DNA of 64,000 nucleotides from Saprospiraceae bacterium (GCA_041392805.1 JAWKLJ010000001.1:5144501-5208500), one strand, 5' to 3'. Counted from the stretch's first letter, positions 16,876-25,062 are shown. Notes: a model not told the origin generated them from the sequence alone. Numbers and translations are program-made.

Positions 16876-19689
16876 ATGGCTAATTATATACTTGAAGTAA
16901 ACCTCTGTTGGCTGGGCTTTTATCTGCTGTATAGCTTTGTGCTAAGCCGTGAAACCTTCTTCGAATACAACCGCTGGTATTTACTGGGCGGGCTATTGGG
17001 CGGACTATTCATTCCATTAGTAGAATATCCGATCGTCATCGAGCAAATCGTTGAAATGCCGACCTTGACGGCTGCAGATTTGGAGTTATTAGCCAATATG
17101 CAGATGACCGCGGTGGCCGTCGAGGAGTCAAATTTTGAACAGCTCTTGCCCAAGCTTCTTTGGGGGGGGTATCTTATCGGGGTTGTGGTCTTATTATTGC
17201 GATTCACCTTTGGCTTATCCCGTATTGCCTATTTGTACTGGAATGGCAAAAGGGTTGCTATGCCAGGTTATGCTTTGATAAAAACGCCCTCCGTACATCC
17301 TCCGTTTTCTTTTTTCCACTGGTTGTTTCAAAGCCAGAAAATCGCATTGGCGCCCGTGGATGAAGAGAAAATTATCGCCCACGAAATTGAACACATGCGC
17401 CAGTGGCATAGTCTCGACATATTACTGCTGGAGTTTTTGGGTATTTTGGTTTGGTTTAGCCCACTCATCTGGTTATATCGCCGGTCCCTGCGAATGATTC
17501 ACGAATACCAGGCAGATGAAGCGGTATTGCAAACCACACAACGCAAAATTTATGGCCATTTATTGATAAGGCAGTCGATGTCCGGACCACCGATTGCCAT
17601 CGCTAATCATTTTATTCATTCACAATTGAAAAAACGCCTGACCATGATGACAAAGAAAAAGTCAACACAACGGTCTTTAATGAAATATGCTTTCATTATT
17701 CCTATACTAGCACTGTTCTTAATGGCCTTTGCGCCAACTAAAGTGTATGTGCCGGTGGTACCTGATACTGCTTCTCTCAACGACCCGGAGCCGGATTTGG
17801 GTAAAATAAAAGCCGAATTGGCGGCTATTTTAGGCAAAAGAGCCTATGCTAAGTCCAATATTGATAAGGAAATAGCGGGAAAATTCGCTATGACATATGA
17901 TAAATTCATTAAGTCTTATCCCGTTTACCAGAAAGAGATTACCGATATAGCTGTGGCCGTAGCCGCCGATTATGAAATGGACGCAAAAGTGGAAAACAAC
18001 AGGCTGATAAGTGGTCAATTCCGCCAACCCTTTCAACCCAATGAATGGGAGGAAAAAATCACAAAGGACGCAGCTAAATTGTCTATAAAAGACATTATCA
18101 GTAAAGACGAAGCTACGCCTAACGCTAATCCTCTATATGTGATTAATGGCAAAACCAGTACCAAAGCTATCGTAGATAATTTAGACACGGAATCTATAGA
18201 GAAAATTAATGTACTGAAAGGGGAAAGCGCTTTAAAAGGATATGGCACAGCTGGACAACATGGTGTAGTTGAGATCTATACCAAGGGGTTTCTTAAGGAA
18301 AAAGTAAGAATAAATGCTTCTTCATTTGAGGCAAAAGAAGAAATGAATAAAGAAAAAGCAATAGATGCTTCTGAACAGGTAAATACCTTTAAAGAAGAAA
18401 CGATTACCCTTGAAAATGAAGCCAAAGGAACGTCATCAACCATCAAAATAAGAGGTACTGCTGATGGAAATGATAAGCAACCTTTATTTGTGGTGGATGG
18501 AGAAATCCTCGAACAGCTAACTCCGTTTAGTAATATAGATCCGAACGATATTCAAAGTATCAATGTTTTGAAGGGTGATGTGGCCATAGAAAAATATGGT
18601 GATAAAGCCATAAATGGGGTAGGAGAAATCACAACCAAAAAGAGCAAGGTGGCAACTGAAGTGGAAGAAATGCCGCTATTCCCTGGTGTAAACGCCGATG
18701 AGCGATCCCCCAAGGAAAGGAAAATGATTTCGGACAAAATGATGCTGGGATACATCTTCAAAAATGTGAAATACCCAAAAGCAGCTAAGGACGCTGGTAT
18801 AGAAGGCGTCGTTATTGTCAATTTTGTCATTGATGAAAAAGGATATACTAAAGACTTTAAAATCCTCCGCGAGCCTTCTTCTGAGCTTGGTCAGGAAGCA
18901 CTTCGTGTTGCCAAATCGATGCCTACGCCCTGGACACCAGGGAAAAACCAAGGCAAGGCTGTTGCAACGGAGTTCAACCTCCCGATCAAATTCAAGTTGA
19001 ATGATGACAACCCCAAAGAGATTTTTAAAGTGGTGGAAGAAATGCCACTTTTCCCAGGGATTAACAGCACAGAAGGCACCCCGGAAGAACGGAAATTGGC
19101 CTCCGATCAAAAAATGCTGGAATACATCTTCCAACATATTGAATATCCTAAAATTGCCAAAGATAATGGCGTGGAAGGCATTTGTGTGATCCAATTTGTC
19201 ATCGAAAAGGATGGGACACTATCTGACCCCAAGATCGTTCGTGACATAGGTGCGCATTGTGGCGAAGAAGCCCTTAGAGTCGTCGAGTCTATCCCTGGCA
19301 AATGGACGCCCGGAAAACAAAAAGGCAAAGCAGTGGCTACCCTGTTAAATATCCCTATCAAGTTTGCGCTAAATGCCGCTAAACCAACCGGTGATGATAC
19401 CGCGCCTATTGCCTTGCCCATTCCAGAAACAAGCCTCGAGTTGCAAAATTTCAAGCTAACACCCAATCCCAATAATGGCGAGATGGTCGTCAGCTTCCAG
19501 GCTGAAAGTCACCCTGTGTTGATCCAGGTATTTGATATCAAGGGGCAGGAAGTGTATAAGGATTACCGATCAAACTTCGGAGGAGATTATCAGCAGACCA
19601 TACGACTAGAAAAAGCCACTAAAGGGCAATATATCTTATCTGTTACGCAGGACCAAAAGCGTTTTACGGCTAAATTTGTAACCCAGTAG
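16876..19689 (+). CDS. BlaR1-like M56 metallopeptidase fused to plug-like, TonB and T9SS domains
   Basis: A 937-residue protein. Residues ~1-285 form an M56 membrane peptidase: helices at the N-terminus, HEIEH zinc motif (His169, Glu170, His173) and the third-ligand region HEYQADEAV (about 209-217), then a helix at about 275. The exported part holds two copies of a TonB-receptor plug-like segment (about 418-471 and 536-590, both with IxxINVLKG...YG), two TonB C-terminal domains (about 596-708 and 719-831, both starting VVEEMPLFPG or close to it), and a C-terminal T9SS type A-like sorting domain (about 856-937, LTPNPNNGEM...FDIKGQEVYKD). BlaR1 would sense cell-wall stress and inactivate BlaI. 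A T9SS signal on an inner-membrane peptidase is odd and could mean processing or an adhesive tail. Confidence 0.88.
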   Translation: MANYILEVNLCWLGFYLLYSFVLSRETFFEYNRWYLLGGLLGGLFIPLVEYPIVIEQIVEMPTLTAADLELLANMQMTAVAVEESNFEQLLPKLLWGGYLIGVVVLLLRFTFGLSRIAYLYWNGKRVAMPGYALIKTPSVHPPFSFFHWLFQSQKIALAPVDEEKIIAHEIEHMRQWHSLDILLLEFLGILVWFSPLIWLYRRSLRMIHEYQADEAVLQTTQRKIYGHLLIRQSMSGPPIAIANHFIHSQLKKRLTMMTKKKSTQRSLMKYAFIIPILALFLMAFAPTKVYVPVVPDTASLNDPEPDLGKIKAELAAILGKRAYAKSNIDKEIAGKFAMTYDKFIKSYPVYQKEITDIAVAVAADYEMDAKVENNRLISGQFRQPFQPNEWEEKITKDAAKLSIKDIISKDEATPNANPLYVINGKTSTKAIVDNLDTESIEKINVLKGESALKGYGTAGQHGVVEIYTKGFLKEKVRINASSFEAKEEMNKEKAIDASEQVNTFKEETITLENEAKGTSSTIKIRGTADGNDKQPLFVVDGEILEQLTPFSNIDPNDIQSINVLKGDVAIEKYGDKAINGVGEITTKKSKVATEVEEMPLFPGVNADERSPKERKMISDKMMLGYIFKNVKYPKAAKDAGIEGVVIVNFVIDEKGYTKDFKILREPSSELGQEALRVAKSMPTPWTPGKNQGKAVATEFNLPIKFKLNDDNPKEIFKVVEEMPLFPGINSTEGTPEERKLASDQKMLEYIFQHIEYPKIAKDNGVEGICVIQFVIEKDGTLSDPKIVRDIGAHCGEEALRVVESIPGKWTPGKQKGKAVATLLNIPIKFALNAAKPTGDDTAPIALPIPETSLELQNFKLTPNPNNGEMVVSFQAESHPVLIQVFDIKGQEVYKDYRSNFGGDYQQTIRLEKATKGQYILSVTQDQKRFTAKFVTQ

Positions 19690-19716
19690 CAGGAGGACAT
19701 TTATCAGCATTTTTGG

Positions 19717-19772
19717 AATTTGTGTTAATTCGTGGCTCAGCATTAGGGTTAGCCACGAATTGACACGAATTT
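19717..19772. repeat. Palindrome between convergent genes
   Basis: The arms, ending TTAATTCGTGGCT on the left and beginning AGCCACGAATTGACACG on the right, pair over about 21 bp with two mismatches. It lies 27 bp after the M56 gene and 85 bp before the end of the convergent kinase gene. It may terminate transcription from the M56 side. Confidence 0.6.
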
Positions 19773-19856
19773 CCACGAATGATCTCCCATACAATAAAGG
19801 TCAAAAAATGGCTCTTCTATCTAAGCCCTTTTCGCCTTCTTTTTTCTATTTTTTTA

Positions 19857-20498
19857 TTAAGCCCAAAAACTATCCGGCTTAATAAAGAAAACAGTATCAA
19901 TAAAATGAAGCATACCTTCGGCTGTTAATACGTTTTCGTCGTGCAAATCTTCTATAATCAGTCCAAGGCTTTCATTTTCGTAATCGTGCCGTCTTTTATT
20001 TTCAAATCCGTTAGCAGCCATAAAGTTTTTGACTTCCATTAAATCAGTAATGCTGTCCGCTTTGATGTATGGCTGTTGCACTACTGCATACAATGTGTTT
20101 TCCGACAGGTAAAACCCCAAAAGGTCATAAGCCGTATCAGCAAAAAAATAATTGTGCAAAAGCAAATTATAAAAATAATCTTCCCAAGAGGCATAATATA
20201 TGGCATCATTTAGCTTAGTAACAGCTTTTCCCCCTGTAATGTAAACTTTTTGCTCTGCACCACTCGCAATAAAATGCTCTTCTGGAATATCCTCTATTAT
20301 TAGATTATTTGATTTCGCAAACTCAATTAACTTCTCTGTTTCTTGTGCTTTGTTTTGGTGTTTTTCTTCAGCCATAGGACTTGTTCTCTTGCCGCTTCTA
20401 AGGTGACTGGCGACTGTTTGGATAAGCGCATCATAGCTTGCGCCGCTCTTTCCCGAAATGAGATTTTGTAATTCATATTTTATTTGTTTTGTATCCAT
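19857..20498 (-). CDS. Protein kinase of the polyvalent-protein type
   Basis: A 213-residue cytosolic protein matching the kinase domain found in polyvalent proteins of phages and conjugative elements. Visible signs are a G-loop (SGAEQKVYI, about residues 79-87), the VTKL lysine (Lys95), a hinge with QQPYI (about 141-145), a clear catalytic loop DLHDENV (184-190) and an IDTV metal-binding segment (200-203) replacing DFG. The N-terminal ~75 residues are charged and not recognised. It could phosphorylate proteins or small molecules; the target is unknown. The ATG at 20498 is clear. It lies on the same strand as, and 170 bp downstream of, the retron-type reverse transcriptase, in the same AT-rich patch, so it is probably part of the same acquired segment. 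Confidence 0.75.
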   Translation of the reverse strand: MDTKQIKYELQNLISGKSGASYDALIQTVASHLRSGKRTSPMAEEKHQNKAQETEKLIEFAKSNNLIIEDIPEEHFIASGAEQKVYITGGKAVTKLNDAIYYASWEDYFYNLLLHNYFFADTAYDLLGFYLSENTLYAVVQQPYIKADSITDLMEVKNFMAANGFENKRRHDYENESLGLIIEDLHDENVLTAEGMLHFIDTVFFIKPDSFWA

Positions 20499-20622
20499 TC
20501 CAATTTAGTGATACCGATTAAAAATCTTTTTTTATCGGTCGAATTATAAGACTAAATTTTCGATTTCTCAACCCATTATTTGAGGTTTTCGTTTTTTCTT
20601 TTTTGGTGAAAGGGAACGGTGA

Positions 20623-20664
20623 GTACATGCGGCGTGCGACGTTAGGAGCATGATCGTCATGTAC
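20623..20664. repeat. Inverted repeat downstream of the reverse transcriptase
   Basis: GTACATG and CATGTAC close a 42-nt structure that also contains ATGA-TCG-TCAT. It lies just after the reverse transcriptase stop on the minus strand. It may be the 3' hairpin of that transcript or part of an element boundary. It does not fit the integron attC pattern. Confidence 0.4.
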
Positions 20665-20668
20665 ATTG

Positions 20669-21694
20669 TTATGGAGAGTCTGTTTTATCTCTTTCATCAA
20701 ACAATTTCTTTAGTTTTGAACTGAAGTCCGGCTCAATTCCTCTTGAAAAGCTAATCCATCCTTCAAATCGTTCCCGTATTCTATTTATCTCATTTTTTAA
20801 ATCTTCTTCAGCATTCGGATTTTTGTTATACTCCCCTCTATTTGCAAGACTTCTAATCGCATGATTCTTAATCCCAAACTTATTTATATAATACGATTCT
20901 AATCTTAAGTTTCGCTTTATCCTTTTAGGAATTCTGGGAATGGTATTGTCAAAAACTGTCAATCCTGTTACACTTTGATAGAACCCTCTTTTCAATACAC
21001 GTGTTTTGCCATCATTAATTTTAAACCCACACTTTGAAATAATTTCAATTATCGGTTCTAAGTCTATTTTATCACCTTTCGAGGAAAATGACATATCATC
21101 AGCATATCGAGTATAAGTAATATTATTCTGCTTGCAATAATCCTCTAATTTTGCATCCAGTTCTATTGAAATGATATTACTAATTATTGGGCTTGTATTA
21201 AAGCCTTGTATCAAATTACCTTTAATCGTACAAATTTTTGAAATTATGTTAGCTATATCCTCTTCGACTCCTAAATTTTGAAGGGCATAGGAGATGTCTG
21301 CCATATCAATTTGTTCGAAAAAGTTTTCTAAATCGATTTTACAAAGAATATTGCATTCCAAATGTTGTTGAGCATTAGTTTTTATTCCCTTTTTCTTTAC
21401 AAATCCATGGACTACATTTGTTGGTGAATAAATACTCGAAAGAAATCTTGATGTTATTTTTAATATGGTATTTAATTGTTGTGAGTTAGGCCAATAGATG
21501 TTTCTTACTTCTCCTTTCTTACTTCTTTTTGGTATTGAATAAGTTTTAATTATTAATGCTGATTCCGCTTGATTTGGGTCAGCAATTTCTTTCAAATCTT
21601 TGACAACTATATATGAATTCTCCCAAAGAATCTTGATAAGAGAATTATCAAAACGAGTCATATCTGCAAACTTCTTTATGGCTTCTGTTGTCAT
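20669..21694 (-). CDS. Retron-type reverse transcriptase
   Basis: A 341-residue reverse transcriptase that would copy a structured RNA into msDNA. Motifs in order: NAQQH (107-111), the retron NAxxH signature; KIDLENFFEQI with catalytic Asp121; QGFNTSP (163-169), the QGxxTSP motif; YADD (197-200), the polymerase core; and VTGL (242-245), typical of retron enzymes. There is no maturase or endonuclease domain, so it is not a group II intron protein. The ATG at 21694 is clear. A DUF3800 gene lies 96 bp upstream on the same strand and a kinase gene downstream. In known retrons the partner protein is a toxin-like effector kept silent by the RT-msDNA complex and released by phage attack. Defence here is inference. 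Confidence 0.9.
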   Translation of the reverse strand: MTTEAIKKFADMTRFDNSLIKILWENSYIVVKDLKEIADPNQAESALIIKTYSIPKRSKKGEVRNIYWPNSQQLNTILKITSRFLSSIYSPTNVVHGFVKKKGIKTNAQQHLECNILCKIDLENFFEQIDMADISYALQNLGVEEDIANIISKICTIKGNLIQGFNTSPIISNIISIELDAKLEDYCKQNNITYTRYADDMSFSSKGDKIDLEPIIEIISKCGFKINDGKTRVLKRGFYQSVTGLTVFDNTIPRIPKRIKRNLRLESYYINKFGIKNHAIRSLANRGEYNKNPNAEEDLKNEINRIRERFEGWISFSRGIEPDFSSKLKKLFDERDKTDSP

Positions 21695-21709
21695 TTTACG
21701 TATTAAAAA

Positions 21710-21795
21710 GGTAAGGATAGGGTAAGAGAGTTTTGCAAACTAAAAGTTCTAATCGAATACGAAATCATATCCGTTAAATTACCCTAATCCTCACC
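21710..21795 (-). ncRNA. Candidate retron RNA, or a palindromic element, between DUF3800 and RT genes
   Basis: The arms GGTAAGGATAGGGTAA (21710-21725) and TTACCCTAATCCTCACC (21779-21795) pair with one bulge and one mismatch, enclosing 53 nt. The right arm overlaps the DUF3800 stop codon. Retron ncRNAs sit just upstream of the RT and are closed by such a1/a2 arms, which is the reason for this call. At about 86 nt it is short for an msr-msd, and no AGC priming motif is evident after the arm. It may instead be one of the window's dispersed palindromes. Confidence 0.35.
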
Positions 21796-22534
21796 AGTTC
21801 TTAATTAAATTTTCAATTGTTATATCATCATTATATCTACTCAAATATGTTTTAGTGTTTTGAATATGGATCATTGCTATTTTCGGAGCGAATATTTCGA
21901 AATTTTGCCTCATTCTTATCTGCTTATTTACTGGTTCCCTCTTAATTAAATCCTTATTAACTCCATCTAATATTTTATAAATAACAAAATTTAAATAGTC
22001 TACAATTGCTAGATTTATATCTCCATCTTTCTGTACCACACTATATTCGCAGTCATAGACCTTATTCATTTGTTCAAAAAAATCAGATAGAACACTTTCT
22101 AGAGATTTAGTAGATAATTGAATCGTTTCAAAGATGAATATATTTTTATCATCTTTTGAACTACGAATTCTATCAAAGAGCAATTTCGTCAAAGAAGTCA
22201 TAAAGATTACGTGCTCATCCTTATTTGCCATTGATTTATAATAATCAGAATTTTTATTGACAACGACAAAGTATGCTCTCCAATTTAACTTAATTAGACG
22301 CCTATAAAGTGCTGTTTTGATATCTGGATGATTCTCAGTGGCATGAAATCCAGATTTTTCGAATTTTTCATGAAACTCATTGAAGTAGATATCATCTTCA
22401 ATTTCTTTTTTTACCTCTTCCAAAGTTCTTGAAAGTAAATCTGGGGTATCAGTTTTAATGCAACCATGAATAAACAACGTTTCATCATTTAAGATATGTC
22501 CTGATTCATCTATATAAAAGTAATTCGTCCCCAA
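21791..22534 (-). CDS. DUF3800 domain protein
   Basis: A 247-residue protein opening with YFYIDESG (about residues 5-12), the acidic motif that starts DUF3800 proteins; these have a predicted RNase H-like fold and occur widely in phages, mobile elements and next to some retron reverse transcriptases. Further along are FHATENHPD (about 64-72) and a basic C-terminal half. The frame has no ATG or GTG: its only usable start is the TTG at 22534, 3 bp after the stop codon of the recombinase remnant. This suggests either a TTG start or that the first few codons were replaced when the neighbours were joined. Located directly upstream of the reverse transcriptase on the same strand, it is the natural candidate effector of the retron. 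Confidence 0.82.
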   Translation of the reverse strand: MGTNYFYIDESGHILNDETLFIHGCIKTDTPDLLSRTLEEVKKEIEDDIYFNEFHEKFEKSGFHATENHPDIKTALYRRLIKLNWRAYFVVVNKNSDYYKSMANKDEHVIFMTSLTKLLFDRIRSSKDDKNIFIFETIQLSTKSLESVLSDFFEQMNKVYDCEYSVVQKDGDINLAIVDYLNFVIYKILDGVNKDLIKREPVNKQIRMRQNFEIFAPKIAMIHIQNTKTYLSRYNDDITIENLIKNW

Positions 22535-22536
22535 TT

Positions 22537-22759
22537 TTAGTTATTTTTGATTCTCCATAACAATAGTATATCCCCACCTGCTATTGCGGATATACCGGTT
22601 TTTACATTGATTTGATCCAATGGCCTCACGATTGAACGCAGCCTATTCTGAGCCACATGCGTATAAATCGTAGTCGCATCCATCTGACTTTGGCCTTGCA
22701 AATTCCCCAACAGTTGCTTTTGCCGCTGTTGCCCGAAACAGGCACTTAATATATTGCTT
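22537..22759 (-). pseudogene. Tyrosine recombinase (phage integrase family), C-terminal stub
   Basis: This frame is open between an in-frame stop at 22760 and the stop at 22537 and has no start codon. It reads LLGNLQGQSQMDATTIYTHV followed by a Val-Arg-Pro-Leu-Asp ending region. That is the last helix pair of a tyrosine recombinase, with the catalytic tyrosine in the TIYTHV motif and the LGH-like box changed to LGN. Only about 74 of ~300 residues remain. It begins 5 bp after the ferritin stop codon and ends 3 bp before the DUF3800 start, so it marks one edge of an inserted segment that has since lost its integrase gene. Confidence 0.75.
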
Positions 22760-22764
22760 CAAAG

Positions 22765-23289
22765 TTACTCCCCTTCTGCTGGCGCTCCGTTTACAGCCAT
22801 TTGATTGATTTTTTCGAGCTCCAGATCGATGTAATAAAGGCTCTGTGGCCCATCGCCAATCAATTTAATGCGATCGCGAATGGTCCGCATTAAGGCTTCT
22901 TCTTCCCTTTGCTCTTCTACATACCATTGCAAAAAATTGAAGGTGGAATGGTCTTTCTCTTCATAACTTAAAGCCACCAATTGGTTAATCGCTGCGGTCA
23001 CTTTTTGCTCATGGGTGTAAACCTGATCAAATAAGACCTTTACCGAGTCAAAGGTATGGGGGGCTTGATGAATAGCAGGTGCCAGCGCATGGCCATCGGA
23101 CTCATTGATGTAATTAAAAAGCCGCATCATATGAGCCATTTCCTCGGTTGATTGGCGATACATGAATTTTGCACAGCCCTCCAACCCTTCCTGTTCGCAC
23201 CACGATGCCATTGATAAATATAAAAATGAAGCATATCCTTCCAACTCAAGTTGCTTGTTTAAAGCATTTTCCATCGACTTAGATAACAT
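22765..23289 (-). CDS. ftnA: Non-haem ferritin
   Basis: A 174-residue iron-storage protein that oxidises Fe(II) and stores it as a mineral in a 24-subunit cage in the cytoplasm. The start is MLSKSMENALNKQLELE (ATG at 23289; the open frame reaches 23310 only through a TTG). The ferroxidase-centre residues are in the expected places: Glu in the first helix (NKQLELEGYASFLYLSMA), STEEMAHMMRLFNYI with Glu and His in the second, and a further Glu in WYVEEQREEE. Length is normal for bacterial FtnA. It is an ordinary core gene whose 3' end is directly fused to the recombinase remnant, which makes it a likely chromosomal anchor point of the insertion. Confidence 0.92.
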   Translation of the reverse strand: MLSKSMENALNKQLELEGYASFLYLSMASWCEQEGLEGCAKFMYRQSTEEMAHMMRLFNYINESDGHALAPAIHQAPHTFDSVKVLFDQVYTHEQKVTAAINQLVALSYEEKDHSTFNFLQWYVEEQREEEALMRTIRDRIKLIGDGPQSLYYIDLELEKINQMAVNGAPAEGE

Positions 23290-23388
23290 AAAAACGTGGT
23301 TTATTTTCAATAATGTACCCTATAAAATGTACGTTCAATAAATTCAACAATTCATTGCAAGAATAGTTAAAAAAAGTGCTTTATAACC

Positions 23389-24639
23389 TTAAGACCCATC
23401 TGGAAAAAACAAGAAAACGGCGACAAAAACCAGGACAGACAGAATTACCCCATACATGAAAATATCATAACAAATACGGAGTAGGCGATACTTTTTGGCG
23501 AGAACTATCCCTAAATAGTAGAGATCCCGCGTCATGGAACTGTATAAGAAATCACTGTCTTTTATCATTTCCATCATTCCCCAATGGAAATCTTCCAACT
23601 TCATATTGTAAAAATTGCCGAAAAACAAGAGGTTGGAGCGCTTGTGTTCTATGTCATCTCGGGTAAATTCGCCTTTGGTTACCTTGGGACGGGTTGCGAG
23701 GATCGCAAAAACCAGGGCTGTCAAAGAAGCCACAATCAAGATCATAGTGGGCAAAACCACCTTAGGATTATTATCAATTTGTGAGGCAACAAAAGGGACA
23801 GAGATGGAAATGATAATAGAATTGATGGTCAACATAAAGTTGGCCTTGTTGTCGGCGATGGAGCTGAGGTTGACATGGGTTCGATAGGTCGTCCTATACA
23901 TGGTCTCTACCCCACGGCCTGGGTTGAGTTGTTTCAATTCTGCGTCTACGGCTTGAAGGTATTCAGGTATAAATTCTTTTTTCTTTTTCTTTTTTTTCTT
24001 TTTCGCTTCATCCATGTCTTTGGACGGTTCAGGATTTAAGCGAAGTTTTTGTTTAAGTAACTTCCGTGTGTGCTTTTCCTTTTGCTTATTAAAAAGCTTC
24101 TTTGCCACCGACGTGTGGTAGCTGTGTTTGGTAACGAAAGACAATTCGAAATCAACCCATTCCTGATCCGACATCACCACTCCTTTGGTGAGCAGCATCT
24201 CTTGCCGTACCTTCCCGCACCTATCCCAATACCATTCATTTCCCAAATGGCTCAAATCGGCATCACACACGATTTCATCCAATAAGCCATCGGGTTCATG
24301 TGGAAACCGGGTAGCGATAATGGCTTGTTCCACTTTTTGAATAGCTTCCTCCGGGTAACCTTGTTTGGTCAGGAATGCCCGGGCGTATTGGCTGCCGCGT
24401 TCTTCATGCCCCTCCGGCCCTTGGTCATAACCAGCATCGTGGAACCATGCGGCCAATTGAATGATCTCCAGTTCTTTTTCTGTTAGTTCGTAGCCTTCGG
24501 CAATATGCATAGCCATATCGACGACATAACGGGTATGTTGGAAATCGTGATAAACATACTTCTCAGAAATATGTGCTTCGAAAAAGGTCTGCACTTCCGC
24601 AGCGCAAGCTAGCAATAAGGGGTTTTCAACCTCAACCAT
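23389..24639 (-). CDS. HD phosphohydrolase fused to a Pycsar-type membrane effector domain
   Basis: A 416-residue two-part protein. Residues ~15-180 are an HD domain with metal-binding H31...H67-D68 (YHDFQH, WFHDAG) and a later Asp in CDADLSH (about 125-131), expected to hydrolyse phosphodiesters or nucleotides. A basic linker with a 10-lysine run (213-222) leads to a region (about 245-416) matching the Pycsar effector transmembrane family (DUF5706): ...RTHVNLSSIADNKANFML, two helices at ~268-288 and ~296-317, a cytosolic stretch, and a third helix near the C-terminus. In Pycsar immunity a separate cyclase makes cCMP or cUMP that activates such an effector. No cyclase gene is in the window, and the fused HD domain could degrade or sense the signal. 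It is next to the retron patch but separated by ferritin. Confidence 0.82.
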   Translation of the reverse strand: MVEVENPLLLACAAEVQTFFEAHISEKYVYHDFQHTRYVVDMAMHIAEGYELTEKELEIIQLAAWFHDAGYDQGPEGHEERGSQYARAFLTKQGYPEEAIQKVEQAIIATRFPHEPDGLLDEIVCDADLSHLGNEWYWDRCGKVRQEMLLTKGVVMSDQEWVDFELSFVTKHSYHTSVAKKLFNKQKEKHTRKLLKQKLRLNPEPSKDMDEAKKKKKKKKKEFIPEYLQAVDAELKQLNPGRGVETMYRTTYRTHVNLSSIADNKANFMLTINSIIISISVPFVASQIDNNPKVVLPTMILIVASLTALVFAILATRPKVTKGEFTRDDIEHKRSNLLFFGNFYNMKLEDFHWGMMEMIKDSDFLYSSMTRDLYYLGIVLAKKYRLLRICYDIFMYGVILSVLVFVAVFLFFPDGS

Positions 24640-24835
24640 AAACTATCATTCTTTGAAGTATAACGTTAGATCAGTCATTTTGATCCTGACAAGCAAAAAA
24701 ACCTTTCCTTTTATTTTGTATTTTCTTTAAGCGTGCAAAACTACAACAAGGTTTCAATCTCGCCTGAAATTAATAAAATAATTGGGCGAGATAAAAAAGA
24801 AAATAATTTTTAGTTATTTATGGGAATCAAGGGTT

Positions 24836-24998
24836 AAGGAACGTTCGAATAATAAGTTCGACAATTATGGGTCGGCTATTTTGTGGCCAGGCGAGCCAAA
24901 AAACGCAGACGTAGCCGAAGCTACGGCGAGTATTTTTGGCGAAGCATGGTCACAAAAGAGGCAGCCAGAAAGTCGAAGTTATTGTTTGAACGTTCCTA
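24836..24998. repeat. Palindromic MITE-like element, family B copy 1
   Basis: The outer arms AAGGAACGTTCGAATAATAA and its near-complement (ending ...GAACGTTCCTA at 24998) match over 26 bp with three or four mismatches, and the inner arms (TTGTGGCCA...) also pair. The 55-bp core at 24891-24944, with a GTAGC-CGAA-GCTAC mini-hairpin, is about 75% identical, ungapped and inverted, to the core of the element at 42232-42390. It accounts for part of the gene-free interval 24640-25171. Confidence 0.72.
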
Positions 24999-25062
24999 AA
25001 ATACCTAAATGATGATCGCTACCACTATTTTTGCCAAAATAGGGACAATACCCAGGCGGATG

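Noticed and set aside
18676..19194. 172-codon minus-strand frame
   Set aside because: Antisense to the duplicated TonB domains of the M56 fusion gene.
20623..20664. Integron attC-like site
   Set aside because: Has a CCTAAC-like box but the required complementary RYYYAAC/GTTRRRY pair is absent.
20518..20700. 60-codon frame overlapping the RT 3' end
   Set aside because: Mostly overlaps the RT in another frame and covers a hairpin; no recognisable content.
20669..21694. Group II intron maturase
   Set aside because: No maturase or endonuclease domain and no intron RNA boundary seen; NAxxH and VTG motifs favour a retron-type enzyme.
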